A DNA stretch of 44,169 bases from a virus, in IMG/VR virus record IMGVR_UViG_3300042319_000827, positions 1 through 44,169 of that record. One strand, written 5' to 3'. Below the pieces are notes generated by a model, which made no database searches, was not told the DNA's origin, and saw only the letters and a list, made by a program, of their open reading frames with translations. Made by a program: the position numbers and the translations under genes. Within the stretch, counting starts at the first letter, position 1, and every line of letters starts with the position of its first letter. Positions 8,780 through 16,742 of the stretch are shown piece by piece.

Positions 8780-9324
8780 TATTTACCGCCCCAGCGCAGA
8801 TCGTCGCCTGCTGATTTTGAGTTAATAAAGCTCGTGCTGCTTGGATAGAAACGCTGATAACTGGCCTGAGTTGTCCGGATGCCGCGCACGGCGTCAAACT
8901 GGCTCATATAGTTTGACAGCTGCACGCCGATCCCTGCTGTCACGTCGTCGTCATCAACCGCGTATGTGTCAATTCGCATGGTAGTTGTAAGCAGTGCGCC
9001 GATCACTTGGTCGTTATCATCGCAGAGAACATGCCGCAAAATGACTTTTCTGCCGATCGGGTTGTTGGCCTGGAATAGCGCCAGAATAGACTGGTCAACA
9101 AGTGAGATCTGGAATGTGCAGGTATTAACGCGCAGTTCCTGCTCCTGCTTTACCGTGCCAGTTCCGAGAAAATTACCGCCGGCAAGAAATGTTTGACCAC
9201 CAAAAACAATGTCGTGGTTTGCCGTGGTGAGTCGCACGGTACCGGCAGCCAGTTGCATTTCTACCAGCTCAGTGCGGGCACCTTCACGGATCGCTGCGAG
9301 TATTTCCGGGCTGTAATTCTTCAA
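8779..9324 (-). CDS. Tail tip / baseplate hub protein, DUF2163-like
   Basis: This 181-residue protein lies between the tape measure region and J. Its sequence (ELVEMQLAAGTVRLTTANHDI, then FGGQTFLAGGNFLGTG and later QISLVDQSI) has the pattern of DUF2163-like hub proteins that cap the tape measure end and join the tube to the tip. The start overlaps the upstream stop and its own stop overlaps the J start. The family assignment is from pattern and position and is moderately secure. Confidence 0.65.
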   Translation of the reverse strand: MKNYSPEILAAIREGARTELVEMQLAAGTVRLTTANHDIVFGGQTFLAGGNFLGTGTVKQEQELRVNTCTFQISLVDQSILALFQANNPIGRKVILRHVLCDDNDQVIGALLTTTMRIDTYAVDDDDVTAGIGVQLSNYMSQFDAVRGIRTTQASYQRFYPSSTSFINSKSAGDDLRWGGK

Positions 9325-9884
9325 CCGATCACCTCAATGAATTTCAGATTGCGCGTTACCGGGATCCGGTTTCCAGTGCTGCCAAAGCCGTTGTTAGGCG
9401 CGCCAAGTTTGCAGTGCACTTGTACGTCGTTAAATTTCACAGTCTCACCAGATGCCACCACCCGGATTAAGTTTGGCTCAAAATTGACTACGTTACCGGA
9501 CAAAGACGTGACGCAGTACAATTTCGTGTGACCGGCAAACTGCATGTATAACCCCGGCTCTATGCCGGTAACAGATGCCAGCGTTACCGCTCTCAGTCCG
9601 ATAGCAGCGCTTGCCGCTGTGCTTTTGTCTGTTACTGGCGATTCGCCGTAAAAAGGCAGTGTGATTTGCGTCACAGTGGCCCCGCCTCGCAGACTGGTAA
9701 TGTAGGCGTTTGCGGCGCGGAATTTATCAGGCAGCACCCGGCAGGTAATTTCAATTTCATAACGCTGGCCAAGTGTGCGCCGCGTCAGAAACTGCTTGCT
9801 GCGAGTGTCAGAGCTGATCAGGCTGACATTATCAGTCACTGTCAGCCCGTCAACGATAATGTCGGCATATGGAAACTGAGCCAT
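9321..9884 (-). CDS. Tail protein, probable distal-tail / tip component
   Basis: This 187-residue, mostly beta protein starts MAQFPYADIIVDGLTVTDNV and follows the tape measure gene directly (its ATG overlaps the tape measure stop). Genes in this slot in related siphoviruses encode the first ring below the tube. No catalytic motif or membrane segment is visible. Assignment as a structural tail protein rests on position. Confidence 0.6.
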   Translation of the reverse strand: MAQFPYADIIVDGLTVTDNVSLISSDTRSKQFLTRRTLGQRYEIEITCRVLPDKFRAANAYITSLRGGATVTQITLPFYGESPVTDKSTAASAAIGLRAVTLASVTGIEPGLYMQFAGHTKLYCVTSLSGNVVNFEPNLIRVVASGETVKFNDVQVHCKLGAPNNGFGSTGNRIPVTRNLKFIEVIG

Positions 9885-11731
9885 TAAAGCGTTCTCCCTT
9901 CAGAAGCCAGGCCGATCCGAACGGCGTTTAATACAGCCTCTGGCTGTCCTGCCATTATCGCCTCAAAGTCGGCTTCCTGCGCGTAAATTGTTGGATTGTA
10001 GTTGATCACAATACTGCTGCCGCCTGCCTGCTGCATATCGCGGTTGCTGACTACTTCGCCGCCGCGGGACCCAGGTAGCAGGTATTGCCGGTTGCCTTGC
10101 TTCAGAATTTCCGGCCGGCCGTCTTCCGTTACCGGGTACATGCCGCCAGCCTGTACCGGGCCGCCGTAAAGTTTGCCACTGCCTGCGCTGTATTGCTGGC
10201 CCTGAATTTTCGCAATCTGAACCGCAGCCAAAGCGCCCACAGATGCAGCTAAGCCGACATTGAGCGGATAAGGGATCAGCGGGTTAGCCAATACGTTTGT
10301 GATGGCCAGCGCCGCGCTGATTGCTGCCTGCGCCGATGCCAGCATTTTGTACTGTTTAAATGTTTTCTCGCCGCCTTCTTTGGCGACGTCGGCCAGATTA
10401 CCAAACAGGTCGCCGAAAGCACCAAGCGTTGATTGCGTCGACTGTTGCGCAAATTGCCGCCGCTTCTCCGCCCCTTCATTTGCTATCCGGGTAAGCTCAG
10501 CCTGCTTCTGGTCTTCGACAGCTATAATAGCCTCTGCTGCCTGCTCTGCAGTGATTAGCTGCAATGCCGTGTCACGCTGCAGTACCGCTATTTTTGCCTC
10601 AGCTTCCGCCGCAGCTTTTGCGGCCGGGCTTCCGTCTCCGCCAGATATAATGCCGCTGACATTGGCTTGAGCTTTGTTTTTCGCATCGATTGCGGCCAGC
10701 TCTGCCTGCAGTTCTCTGTCAAGCTCTGCGCGTGATTCTCGCTGCAATTCAAGCGCGGCTTTTCTCTGCTCGTTATTCAGTTTCAGCGCTTCTTCCAGCT
10801 GGAAGTGCTTAACAATCAGATCTTCAATCTGCTGCGGCAGCCGTTCGCCTGCTTTCAGACCCAGCGTTTGCGCTGCGGCATATTTTCTGGCGGCCAGCTC
10901 TCCATCAGTGATTTTCAGCACTGCGGCTTGCAGTTGTGCTACCAGCTGCTCTGTGGCGTTTGTTGAATCTTTCAGGCCATCTTCGAGTTTTCCGGTTACG
11001 TTAGCGCCGGCAAGTTCCTGTCCAACTCGTGCTTGCAGATTGCCGATATTTCTTAGCTCTGCTTCAGCCAGCTTTAGACGCGCCGCATATTGGCCAGCAG
11101 CCACAGCTGCGCCCTGACTTCCTTTGGCAGCCTCAGCAGAATAAGTCGATACTGCGCTGCGCAAATCGGTAACTACTTTCAGCTGCTTTTCGTATTGCGT
11201 GTTGAGCTTGCCTAATTCAGCCTGAGTAAACGCAGCCTGGCTGGCCTCGTCTATTTCTGAGTAGCGTTTTTTGATTTCTTCCAGCTGCTTCTGCATTTCC
11301 TCTGGCAGCTCTTTCATGGCGCCAGATGCATTTTTCAGGCTGGTGTAAAGCACTCCGCCAATCGCTGAGGCGATAGCAATAACGGCGCCCAGCACCGCGC
11401 CGCCTGGGCCAAATGCGCCGGCAAGCTGCGAACCTTGCTGTCCTAGAATGACAAACGCGCTTGTACCGGCCTGAGCCTGCACTGCAACGTCCTGTAATTG
11501 AAAACCCAGGTTGCCGGCAACGCCGCGCATGGAATTCATTGATCCGCTAGCAGCCTGAACTGCTGATGCGGTTTTCGTCATATTGGTATTAACTCCGGCA
11601 GATGCTGTACCTACTCCTGCCAAGTCTTTTTCCATTTTGTCAGCAGTAACGCCGATTGCCTTGCCGGCCTGAATTACGCCTGCGGTGTCGACGCTGGCTT
11701 CTATGTACACTGATCCGACTTTATCAGCCAT
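9884..11731 (-). CDS. Tail tape measure protein
   Basis: This 615-residue protein has the usual tape-measure start (MADKVGSVYIEASVDTAGVIQAGKAIG), long Ala/Gln/Glu coiled coils (about 170-440), a Gly/Ala hydrophobic segment around 110-130 (GPGGAVLGAVIAIASAIGG) and a second Ala-rich stretch around 460-510. It sets tail length and passes through the membrane on ejection. At the usual 1.5 angstrom per residue the tail would be roughly 90 nm. It follows the chaperone gene by three bases, as expected. Confidence 0.92.
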   Translation of the reverse strand: MADKVGSVYIEASVDTAGVIQAGKAIGVTADKMEKDLAGVGTASAGVNTNMTKTASAVQAASGSMNSMRGVAGNLGFQLQDVAVQAQAGTSAFVILGQQGSQLAGAFGPGGAVLGAVIAIASAIGGVLYTSLKNASGAMKELPEEMQKQLEEIKKRYSEIDEASQAAFTQAELGKLNTQYEKQLKVVTDLRSAVSTYSAEAAKGSQGAAVAAGQYAARLKLAEAELRNIGNLQARVGQELAGANVTGKLEDGLKDSTNATEQLVAQLQAAVLKITDGELAARKYAAAQTLGLKAGERLPQQIEDLIVKHFQLEEALKLNNEQRKAALELQRESRAELDRELQAELAAIDAKNKAQANVSGIISGGDGSPAAKAAAEAEAKIAVLQRDTALQLITAEQAAEAIIAVEDQKQAELTRIANEGAEKRRQFAQQSTQSTLGAFGDLFGNLADVAKEGGEKTFKQYKMLASAQAAISAALAITNVLANPLIPYPLNVGLAASVGALAAVQIAKIQGQQYSAGSGKLYGGPVQAGGMYPVTEDGRPEILKQGNRQYLLPGSRGGEVVSNRDMQQAGGSSIVINYNPTIYAQEADFEAIMAGQPEAVLNAVRIGLASEGRTL

Positions 11732-11734
11732 TTA

Positions 11735-12346
11735 TCACCCCGGCAGTTTGCCCAATCGCACCAATAATTCGCGGGCCTCGTCTTGGCTCATGCGGTTTTT
11801 TTCTTTCTCTGACAGTGGAAATTTCGCATCAAAAGCGCGCTGAAATTCGATCATGGTCATCTGCCATGCGTCAGTTAATCCAAGCCCTAAGTGCGCCACA
11901 ATGACGCCGACATATTCAAGCGGATCAAACGGCTTCTGGCTTTTGCTGCTGCGGTGTTTCACCCGGTCGGCATCTGGCTCGCCGGCAATACCTGAAATCA
12001 TCAATGCTTGTGCAATGCCTACCATTGCTTCGAATGTTTCAGCGCCATCAATCCAGACGGTTTCAGACAGTCCGCTCGGCAGCTGCTGCACCTCTGGCTT
12101 ACCGAAAATGCCGGCCGGAAACTCTTTATCTGAGCAGCAGCAGATCACCTTTTCGCAAGCATAAAGCTCGTGCATTACCGGTGGCAGACCTTCCAGCATT
12201 CTGCATTTTGCAGAGATAACCAGCTGCACAGTTTCTGCAATATCTTCAGGCGTGCCAATTTGCTGCAGGTTATATAGCGACGGGCGCAGCGTGTAGCTTT
12301 GCCCGTCAACGTGTACGCCAATTTCACCGATTGCGGTGTTCGCCAT
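11735..12346 (-). CDS. Tail assembly chaperone (DUF6246-like)
   Basis: This 203-residue protein lies between the tube protein and tape measure genes, the position of tail assembly chaperones. It begins with a tube-like N-terminal domain (IGEIGVHVDGQSYTLRPSLYNLQQIG), has a central cysteine cluster (VICCCSD) and ends in a helical part containing DAWQMTMIEFQRAFDAKFP, the pattern of the chaperone C-terminal domain. Both parts are in a single frame, so the programmed frameshift used by lambda G/GT is not needed here. The family name is from memory of the pattern. Confidence 0.75.
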   Translation of the reverse strand: MANTAIGEIGVHVDGQSYTLRPSLYNLQQIGTPEDIAETVQLVISAKCRMLEGLPPVMHELYACEKVICCCSDKEFPAGIFGKPEVQQLPSGLSETVWIDGAETFEAMVGIAQALMISGIAGEPDADRVKHRSSKSQKPFDPLEYVGVIVAHLGLGLTDAWQMTMIEFQRAFDAKFPLSEKEKNRMSQDEARELLVRLGKLPG

Positions 12347-12349
12347 TGG

Positions 12350-12847
12350 TTACGGCGCCGCAACTGCTGTAACGATTGGCGCTTGCTGGCCAGTCCATGA
12401 CATTGTAAATGTCGCTTTGTCATCGTCAGGCGCAGAAAAGCTAAACTCAGTCAGCAACACGTACATTTCTTCGGTAACAGTAGCGCCGGCGGTTGGGCCT
12501 GGGCGTGTCACTTTGATCCATGCGTAAGGCTGGCCAGATGTTGGCGCGTAGAAATACGTTTCAGTTGCGACGATGTTGTACGACGTTTCAGGCAGGTAAA
12601 CGCCGTCTGTGCTGCCGTCAACTGATAGGTAAGTTACCAGCGTTTCGCGCACGTTACCTTCAGAACTGCGGTTAGTGACATCTGTAGTGTCCCAGCTGCC
12701 GTTTTTCTCCAGACCTTTAGTGCCGCCTAGCAACACATAATCGTCATCAGGCGAAACCGGTTTAGGGATAACGCCATTCACTTTTGCGCGGGTGTCTTTA
12801 CCCACTAAAATTTCAATTGAACAATCGCGGCCCAGAAATGCGCCCAT
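12350..12847 (-). CDS. Major tail tube protein
   Basis: This 165-residue protein starts MGAFLGRDCSIEILVGKDT and contains the tube-fold region SSEGNVRETLVTYLSVDGSTDG and a C-terminal YVLLTEFSFSAPDDDKATF, where an extended strand pairs between hexamer subunits. It has no Trp/Cys clusters or enzyme motifs. Its order (terminator, tube, chaperone, tape measure) is standard for siphoviruses. It builds the hexameric rings of the non-contractile tail. Confidence 0.85.
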   Translation of the reverse strand: MGAFLGRDCSIEILVGKDTRAKVNGVIPKPVSPDDDYVLLGGTKGLEKNGSWDTTDVTNRSSEGNVRETLVTYLSVDGSTDGVYLPETSYNIVATETYFYAPTSGQPYAWIKVTRPGPTAGATVTEEMYVLLTEFSFSAPDDDKATFTMSWTGQQAPIVTAVAAP

Positions 12848-12857
12848 GATTCACCTC

Positions 12858-13253
12858 TTAAGTATTGGATAAAATACGAATATCAAGGCTGTACGCCTTT
12901 CTGTTGTTTTGGCTGTCAAAGTACGGACCGCCTACGCCTGCGATCAGCTGAATGCCGAAAGCTGAACCTGTTTTGTACTCAGCAATCAGAAACTGCCGGA
13001 CTGTCTCGCAATCGTCACGGCACTGCTTAATATCTGCTGCGGATGGATTGCCTTTGGTAAACAATAGAATTTTACAGCCGTCTTGGCTGACGTACTGGTC
13101 AGCTTGGCCGCCGTCGCCCATAGTGAGCAGTATTTTTTTCGTCAGGTCGCTGAACGGAAATGCTGCATCGTCGCGGTACGGCGCGCCAGAATAACCAGTG
13201 ATGCCGGATCCGGTCAGTATGTGCTGGCGTATTGTGTCGGCTGTCATTGTCAC
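12858..13253 (-). CDS. Probable tail terminator / minor head-tail protein
   Basis: This 131-residue protein starts MTMTADTIRQHILTGSGITG and includes FTKGNPSAADIKQCRDDCETV. It precedes the tube gene, the usual place of the tail terminator (lambda gpU-like), which stops tube growth and joins the neck. The ATG overlaps the previous stop as ATGA. No motif proves the role; it rests on size and order. Confidence 0.6.
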   Translation of the reverse strand: MTMTADTIRQHILTGSGITGYSGAPYRDDAAFPFSDLTKKILLTMGDGGQADQYVSQDGCKILLFTKGNPSAADIKQCRDDCETVRQFLIAEYKTGSAFGIQLIAGVGGPYFDSQNNRKAYSLDIRILSNT

Positions 13254-13705
13254 CGGCTGAATTCCTCTTTAATTGCGCGCTGCACTTCTGGCCATGCCTC
13301 TTCTAATCCGATGTTCAGCCAATCTTGCCTGGCGCTTGGATTGTAACCGCCAGACATGCCGCTCGTCGGGTAGTTGGCCGCGCTCATTCGCATAGCTCTA
13401 TCCTCTGGCGTTTGCGGCTTCCAACCATCCATCTTTCCGCCAGGCTTCGGCGAGTGCAGAGGCAGCGCGTAAGCGGCAACGAAACCGATTCGCCCAATCG
13501 TCAAGCCTTCCTGCTGCTTAATCTCTTTGAATCGACTATTCAGCAAAGCCCCGGTATCCAGCGGTACATATTCAAGGCTGCGATTCTCAATCAGCGTTAG
13601 GCCGACATACAAGCCGCGCTCAGCCGCTTTTGGCACTTTGTCGCCGACTAGCGTCTGAATGTTTTTCTTCAGCTCGTTAACGCCTTTGACCTTGTTTTTT
13701 GCCAC
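13250..13705 (-). CDS. HK97 gp10-like head-tail joining protein
   Basis: This 151-residue protein has the layout of HK97-gp10-like proteins: a helical start (KGVNELKKNIQTLVGDKVPKA), the short conserved block YVPLDTGALLNS, then RIGFVAAYALPLH and a helical C-terminus. The PLDTG block is the most recognisable piece. These proteins act at the neck during joining of heads and tails. It is the first tail-side gene after the reversed cassette at 13860-15246, which separates it from its usual partner at 15234. Confidence 0.75.
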   Translation of the reverse strand: MAKNKVKGVNELKKNIQTLVGDKVPKAAERGLYVGLTLIENRSLEYVPLDTGALLNSRFKEIKQQEGLTIGRIGFVAAYALPLHSPKPGGKMDGWKPQTPEDRAMRMSAANYPTSGMSGGYNPSARQDWLNIGLEEAWPEVQRAIKEEFSR

Positions 13706-13816
13706 TTTGCACCGCCAATTTATTGACTGTTCGGCGTCAAATTATTGGCTAGTTTAGCGCCGTTTCTGGCCTGTGGCAAACTTGTGCAATTCGCCTTGAT
13801 TTATTCTGATTCGTGC

Positions 13817-13846
13817 TTTACATTGTGAGCTATGGCAAATTATATT
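13817..13846 (+). promoter_or_regulatory. Promoter for the 13.9-15.2 kb cassette, with shared motif
   Basis: TTTACA (13817-13822) and TATATT (13841-13846) are separated by 18 bases, a good sigma70-type core pointing into the reversed cassette. GCTTTACATTGTGAG (13815-13829) overlaps the -35 box and matches the motif found at 22184, 30482, 37497 and 17814. The predicted start point is only about seven bases before the first ATG, so the first message would be nearly leaderless. Confidence 0.55.
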
Positions 13847-13859
13847 TAATCGGTGGCTT

Positions 13860-13997
13860 ATGACAGTCGTCAAAGTCAGAGTGAATAAAACGGGCAAGAT
13901 TATCTGCGTGAAAGAGTGGCAGCATGGCTATACGGACGCGTTCGGTAATTTCTATGCCAGGTCAGAAGTTAAATTTTTGGAGTCGGAGAAGTTATGA
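13860..13997 (+). CDS. Small basic protein, 45 residues
   Basis: MTVVKVRVNKTGKIICVKEW starts at 13860 just after a GGTGG sequence. The protein is basic with no known domain. Its stop overlaps the next start (ATGA at 13994-13997), the same coupling used by most genes in this cassette, which supports it being real. It is the first gene behind the 13.8 kb promoter. Function unknown. Confidence 0.6.
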   Translation: MTVVKVRVNKTGKIICVKEWQHGYTDAFGNFYARSEVKFLESEKL

Positions 13998-14386
13998 AGG
14001 AATTAGTTATTGGAGATACGCCGGCGCAGCTCGGGCAGATTCAAGCCGCCGACGCGATGATGATCGACGGCAAGGTCGTGGCTAAGGCTGATTATCTGGC
14101 ACTGACCGCGCAGGTTGCGGTGCTTAAATCGCACATTGCCAAATTTGCCGAATGCAACTCAGCGAACAAAGTCTCGTTATTGGAGATAAAAGGCAAGGAA
14201 CTTTTGCTCGACACACCACCTGCCTGTCTCGCGCAGGTGCGGGCTAAGGCTGTTAAGTCCGCCATTAAGTTCTGCAATCACTACATGGCTTTCCCTGTAA
14301 ATCGCGGCAATATTGCGGATAAGGTTATCGCAGTCGATGATCTGATCATCTACGCCGAGCGCATCCAGCAAGGCGGTGCAGGGTGA
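13994..14386 (+). CDS. Hypothetical protein, 130 residues
   Basis: A GGAG ribosome site lies just upstream of ATG 13994. The protein begins MKELVIGDTPAQLGQIQAAD and has a short Ala/Leu/Val coiled region (LALTAQVAVLKSHIAKFAE) followed by a helical half. No signal peptide or enzyme motif is visible. It is the largest gene of the reversed cassette and its stop overlaps a GTG start of the next gene. Function unknown. Confidence 0.65.
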   Translation: MKELVIGDTPAQLGQIQAADAMMIDGKVVAKADYLALTAQVAVLKSHIAKFAECNSANKVSLLEIKGKELLLDTPPACLAQVRAKAVKSAIKFCNHYMAFPVNRGNIADKVIAVDDLIIYAERIQQGGAG

Positions 14387-14514
14387 TTACTTTCGTTTGT
14401 GCAATTGCAGAACACTTTATTGGTGCAAATTTTACAGGCTGGCTGTACGTGCTGCCTGCTTTCATGGATCTTGCGTTAATAGGTCGCGCATCAGTTATTG
14501 TGGTGAAGAAATGA
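14383..14514 (+). CDS. Small hydrophobic protein, 43 residues (GTG start)
   Basis: GTG at 14383 overlaps the upstream stop as GTGA, and its own stop overlaps the next ATG. The product (VITFVCAIAEHFIGANFTGW...) is hydrophobic through most of its length and could insert in a membrane. Translational coupling on both sides is the main support. Function unknown. Confidence 0.45.
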   Translation: MITFVCAIAEHFIGANFTGWLYVLPAFMDLALIGRASVIVVKK

Positions 14515-14597
14515 CAATCATCGCATGGCTGCTTTTAGGATGCGCAGTTTCCGGTATCGCGGTTTATGCGCTTGTTCAATTCTTGCCTGGTGATTAA
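14511..14597 (+). CDS. Single-pass membrane peptide, 28 residues
   Basis: ATG 14511 overlaps the previous stop. The peptide (MTIIAWLLLGCAVSGIAVYA, then LVQFLPGD) is essentially one membrane helix; LLLGC also resembles a lipobox. Its stop TAA directly abuts the next ATG. Tiny membrane peptides of this kind are common in phage accessory cassettes. Function unknown. Confidence 0.5.
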   Translation: MTIIAWLLLGCAVSGIAVYALVQFLPGD

Positions 14598-14768
14598 ATG
14601 AAAAACCATAACGGATTATCAGTGGCTGAGCTGCTTGGCAGCTGGCCAAAGACCATAATGCGCAGCAAGTCGAAGCAGTCTCGCGCTGTGGCAGTAGTGA
14701 GCAGCAACAAACGACCGGTGATTGTCAGTTGCGTAAATGGCAAGGTGTCAATGCGGTGGGCTGACTGA
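14598..14768 (+). CDS. Small basic protein, 56 residues
   Basis: ATG 14598 follows the previous stop with no gap and the TGA overlaps the next ATG (TGATG). The protein is strongly basic (KTIMRSKSKQSRAVAVVSSN) and ends in a beta-type segment (RPVIVSCVNGKVSMRW). A nucleic-acid-binding role is possible but unsupported by a known motif. Confidence 0.55.
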   Translation: MKNHNGLSVAELLGSWPKTIMRSKSKQSRAVAVVSSNKRPVIVSCVNGKVSMRWAD

Positions 14769-14953
14769 TGCAAACACAAAAACACCTTCTGGCTGCAATA
14801 TCTGAATGGCAGGCCCGCAACAGCACCACGGCGCTGCCAAAGCGCCTGATTGCCACTGCTGATGTGGTTCATGAGCTGCAGCGTCAGAATGCGATACCGG
14901 AGTTTTTGACGGTGGTTTATTGCGACGGCGATAAGCGGCTAAATGTTGAGTAA
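14768..14953 (+). CDS. Hypothetical helical protein, 61 residues
   Basis: MQTQKHLLAAISEWQARNST begins at 14768, overlapping the previous stop. It is mostly helical, with LIATADVVHELQRQ in the middle, and has no known domain. Its stop overlaps a 14-base sequence (14952-14965) that also occurs at 28871-28884. Confidence 0.55.
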   Translation: MQTQKHLLAAISEWQARNSTTALPKRLIATADVVHELQRQNAIPEFLTVVYCDGDKRLNVE

Positions 14954-14982
14954 ACTTATCAGTTAAGTGATTCGGTGAACTT

Positions 14983-15246
14983 ATGGAATTAAAAGTTGAT
15001 TTAAAAGAACTGCTGAAGTTCTGTCCGTTTGATGACGCTACGGCATTAGTCAGTTACAACAAAACTGAAATTGTAATTGCTTTTGAATGGCGAAAATCAG
15101 GCGGCGAGCATTCCAGATTGGCAAGACACCTAAATATTTTCCAAATGCAGCAATCTATTATTGGAGCTGATAAATGCTTACTTGTTGAGCTTCATAAGAT
15201 GAGGTACGAAATGGAGCTTGCTAAAAACATTGATCAGCCAGTATAG
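14983..15246 (+). CDS. Hypothetical protein, 87 residues
   Basis: MELKVDLKELLKFCPFDDAT starts at 14983 after a weak GGTG. It is the last gene of the reversed cassette and its 3' end overlaps the convergent head-tail gene (15234-15572) by 13 bases. The region around it is AT-richer than the flanking structural genes, which fits a separately acquired unit. Function unknown. Confidence 0.55.
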   Translation: MELKVDLKELLKFCPFDDATALVSYNKTEIVIAFEWRKSGGEHSRLARHLNIFQMQQSIIGADKCLLVELHKMRYEMELAKNIDQPV

Positions 15247-15572
15247 GCCAGATAATCGGCCGGGCCGCGCAATGTGGTACCGGCTACAACTTTCCTGACC
15301 TGCATTGCATCGACAGGTAGTGATGATGGCACTGACGCATCAGCAGCAATCAGCTTGATGTAATCGCCAACCTTCGGATGAACACCAAGGCTGAACACGC
15401 CAGATGGCATAAACTCCTGACCGGCATTATCCCGCTGCAATTTTCCGTCAGTGATGAACTGGCATGCTGCATCGTGCGAAACGCTGTATGTGTCGCCGTA
15501 TCCGTCTGATGATGGCGTTGCTGTCCAGATGATGCAGCGCGATTTGCGGAAGCGGGATGCGGCAAAGCTCAT
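15234..15572 (-). CDS. Head-tail adaptor / head closure protein
   Basis: This 112-residue beta-rich protein (CIIWTATPSSDGYGDTYSVS, later GVHPKVGDYIKLIAADA) has the size and composition of head-tail stopper proteins such as SPP1 gp16-like or HK97 gp7-like proteins. Its ATG overlaps the upstream connector's stop. It is cut off from the next tail gene by the seven-gene reversed cassette. Confidence 0.6.
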   Translation of the reverse strand: MSFAASRFRKSRCIIWTATPSSDGYGDTYSVSHDAACQFITDGKLQRDNAGQEFMPSGVFSLGVHPKVGDYIKLIAADASVPSSLPVDAMQVRKVVAGTTLRGPADYLAYTG

Positions 15573-15949
15573 GAGTACCGCCGACCAACTGAGAAAACCT
15601 GAATATCAGACACGTTAAAAATCGCCTCGATGCACGACGCGCCCGGCATCGATTTAAGCATCATGCCCCACTGCGTACAATCCAGGCCTTTAGCCGCTGC
15701 CGGAGCTGCGTAGGAAACAGAATCGCCAGTCATTGAACGCTCAGACGTTACCTGCCCGCCGTTCATCAATGTGAGCTGGTGGCAGCAGGCGTAAATCTTA
15801 ACCAGCTTTTGCTGGTCTTCTGTGGCTCCAGAGCCGGCTAGGCACGCATCAGCCGCGTCAATGGCATTAATCACCGACTGCACCACGTTGTCAGATTTGC
15901 CGGAATTGTAGAAATCGTTTACGTCGTTGACGTTAATAAGTGCGCTCAT
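15569..15949 (-). CDS. Head-tail connector protein
   Basis: This 126-residue helical protein (MSALINVNDVNDFYNSGKSD) with the central block VKIYACCHQLTLMNGGQVTS resembles small connector proteins (DUF4054-like and gp6-like) that bind below the portal. It overlaps the head-closure gene downstream and the membrane protein upstream by four bases each. Assignment is by size, fold impression and order. Confidence 0.6.
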   Translation of the reverse strand: MSALINVNDVNDFYNSGKSDNVVQSVINAIDAADACLAGSGATEDQQKLVKIYACCHQLTLMNGGQVTSERSMTGDSVSYAAPAAAKGLDCTQWGMMLKSMPGASCIEAIFNVSDIQVFSVGRRYS

Positions 15950-16215
15950 TCCTGCGGATCCTCTTTAGCTGCGCGGCGGCGCTCTTTCCAGTCCATATAT
16001 TTGCCAACGGCAATAAAAAACCGCTCGACTATCAAAAGTAGAACGGCTATTGCAGATAGAAAATCCATCCAAGGAAATGCGGCGAGAATGTCGAAAATGA
16101 AGTAAACCGGGTCGACTATCCATGATGGCAAATTAGCGTGAAGCGTATCGCGGAGCTGGTAAATTGCACTTGTCCCGCCAGCATACGTCAGCACCTTGTG
16201 CTGGATCGTTTGCAT
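15946..16215 (-). CDS. Small membrane protein, possible holin
   Basis: ATG 16215 has GGGG five bases upstream and gives 89 residues; an in-frame GTG at 16272 lacks a comparable site. Hydrophobic stretches (WIVDPVYFIFDILAAFPW and FLSAIAVLLLIVERFFIAV) are followed by a highly charged tail (KYMDWKERRRAAKEDPQE), the composition of many holins. The endolysin is 15 kb further along the same strand, so a holin role is an inference from composition alone. Confidence 0.5.
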   Translation of the reverse strand: MQTIQHKVLTYAGGTSAIYQLRDTLHANLPSWIVDPVYFIFDILAAFPWMDFLSAIAVLLLIVERFFIAVGKYMDWKERRRAAKEDPQE

Positions 16216-16228
16216 GTACGCCCCGGTG

Positions 16229-16357
16229 TCAGTTGTTACGCTCTGAATTAAGTGCTTTACGCTCTCTCTCACGGTTATCGGCTCTGATTTGTTTAATGCG
16301 TTGCCAGCGATTATAGATTAGCCAGCCGGCGATTCCAAGGGCGAACAATTCCGACAC
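16229..16357 (-). CDS. Tiny membrane protein, 42 residues (GTG start)
   Basis: A strong GGAGG lies eight bases before GTG 16357. The product (MSELFALGIAGWLIYNRWQ, then a very basic, charged tail RIKQIRADNRERERK) is one short membrane helix plus a cytoplasmic tail. It overlaps the end of the upstream four-helix protein in another frame and ends 13 bases before the next start. The good ribosome site and consistent composition argue that it is real. Confidence 0.55.
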   Translation of the reverse strand: MSELFALGIAGWLIYNRWQRIKQIRADNRERERKALNSERNN

Positions 16358-16742
16358 TCTGCCGCCCTCCTTTCCAAATGAGGCAATACAGGATAAAAAC
16401 ATCTAATCCGTTGATAAGCCAAGGATAGCACAGGTAAAAAATCGTTTCAGTTTCAGTTAAAATAAAATCGAGCGCCGACAACCAATTAAGGCAGGCAATG
16501 CAGATCAGTGCATTACGGATATTTGATAAAAGCCTGATATTTATTGCGGCGTTGGTGGAATATAGAGCTGCTGCAAGGCAGTAGTACAGAACTGGGTTAT
16601 GGCTGAATGCAGCAAAAAGCCATTCGCCAATCAAGGTAAACGCCAACACTATCAGCGCCTGCCGATTAATGAAAAAAGCCGCAACTAGTGCGGCAGTTTT
16701 CAGAACCTGAAATGCTTCAACGCTTATTAGGCTTGTTAACAT
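16311..16742 (-). CDS. Polytopic membrane protein, about four helices
   Basis: This 143-residue protein is almost entirely hydrophobic (ALVAAFFINRQALIVLAFTL, YYCLAAALYSTNAAI, IFYLCYPWLINGLDVFILYC). It has no recognised family signature. The start at 16742 overlaps the previous gene's stop. It belongs to a run of four small membrane proteins between the structured RNA region and the connector genes. A lysis role or superinfection exclusion is conceivable, with no direct evidence. Confidence 0.6.
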   Translation of the reverse strand: MLTSLISVEAFQVLKTAALVAAFFINRQALIVLAFTLIGEWLFAAFSHNPVLYYCLAAALYSTNAAINIRLLSNIRNALICIACLNWLSALDFILTETETIFYLCYPWLINGLDVFILYCLIWKGGRQSVGIVRPWNRRLANL

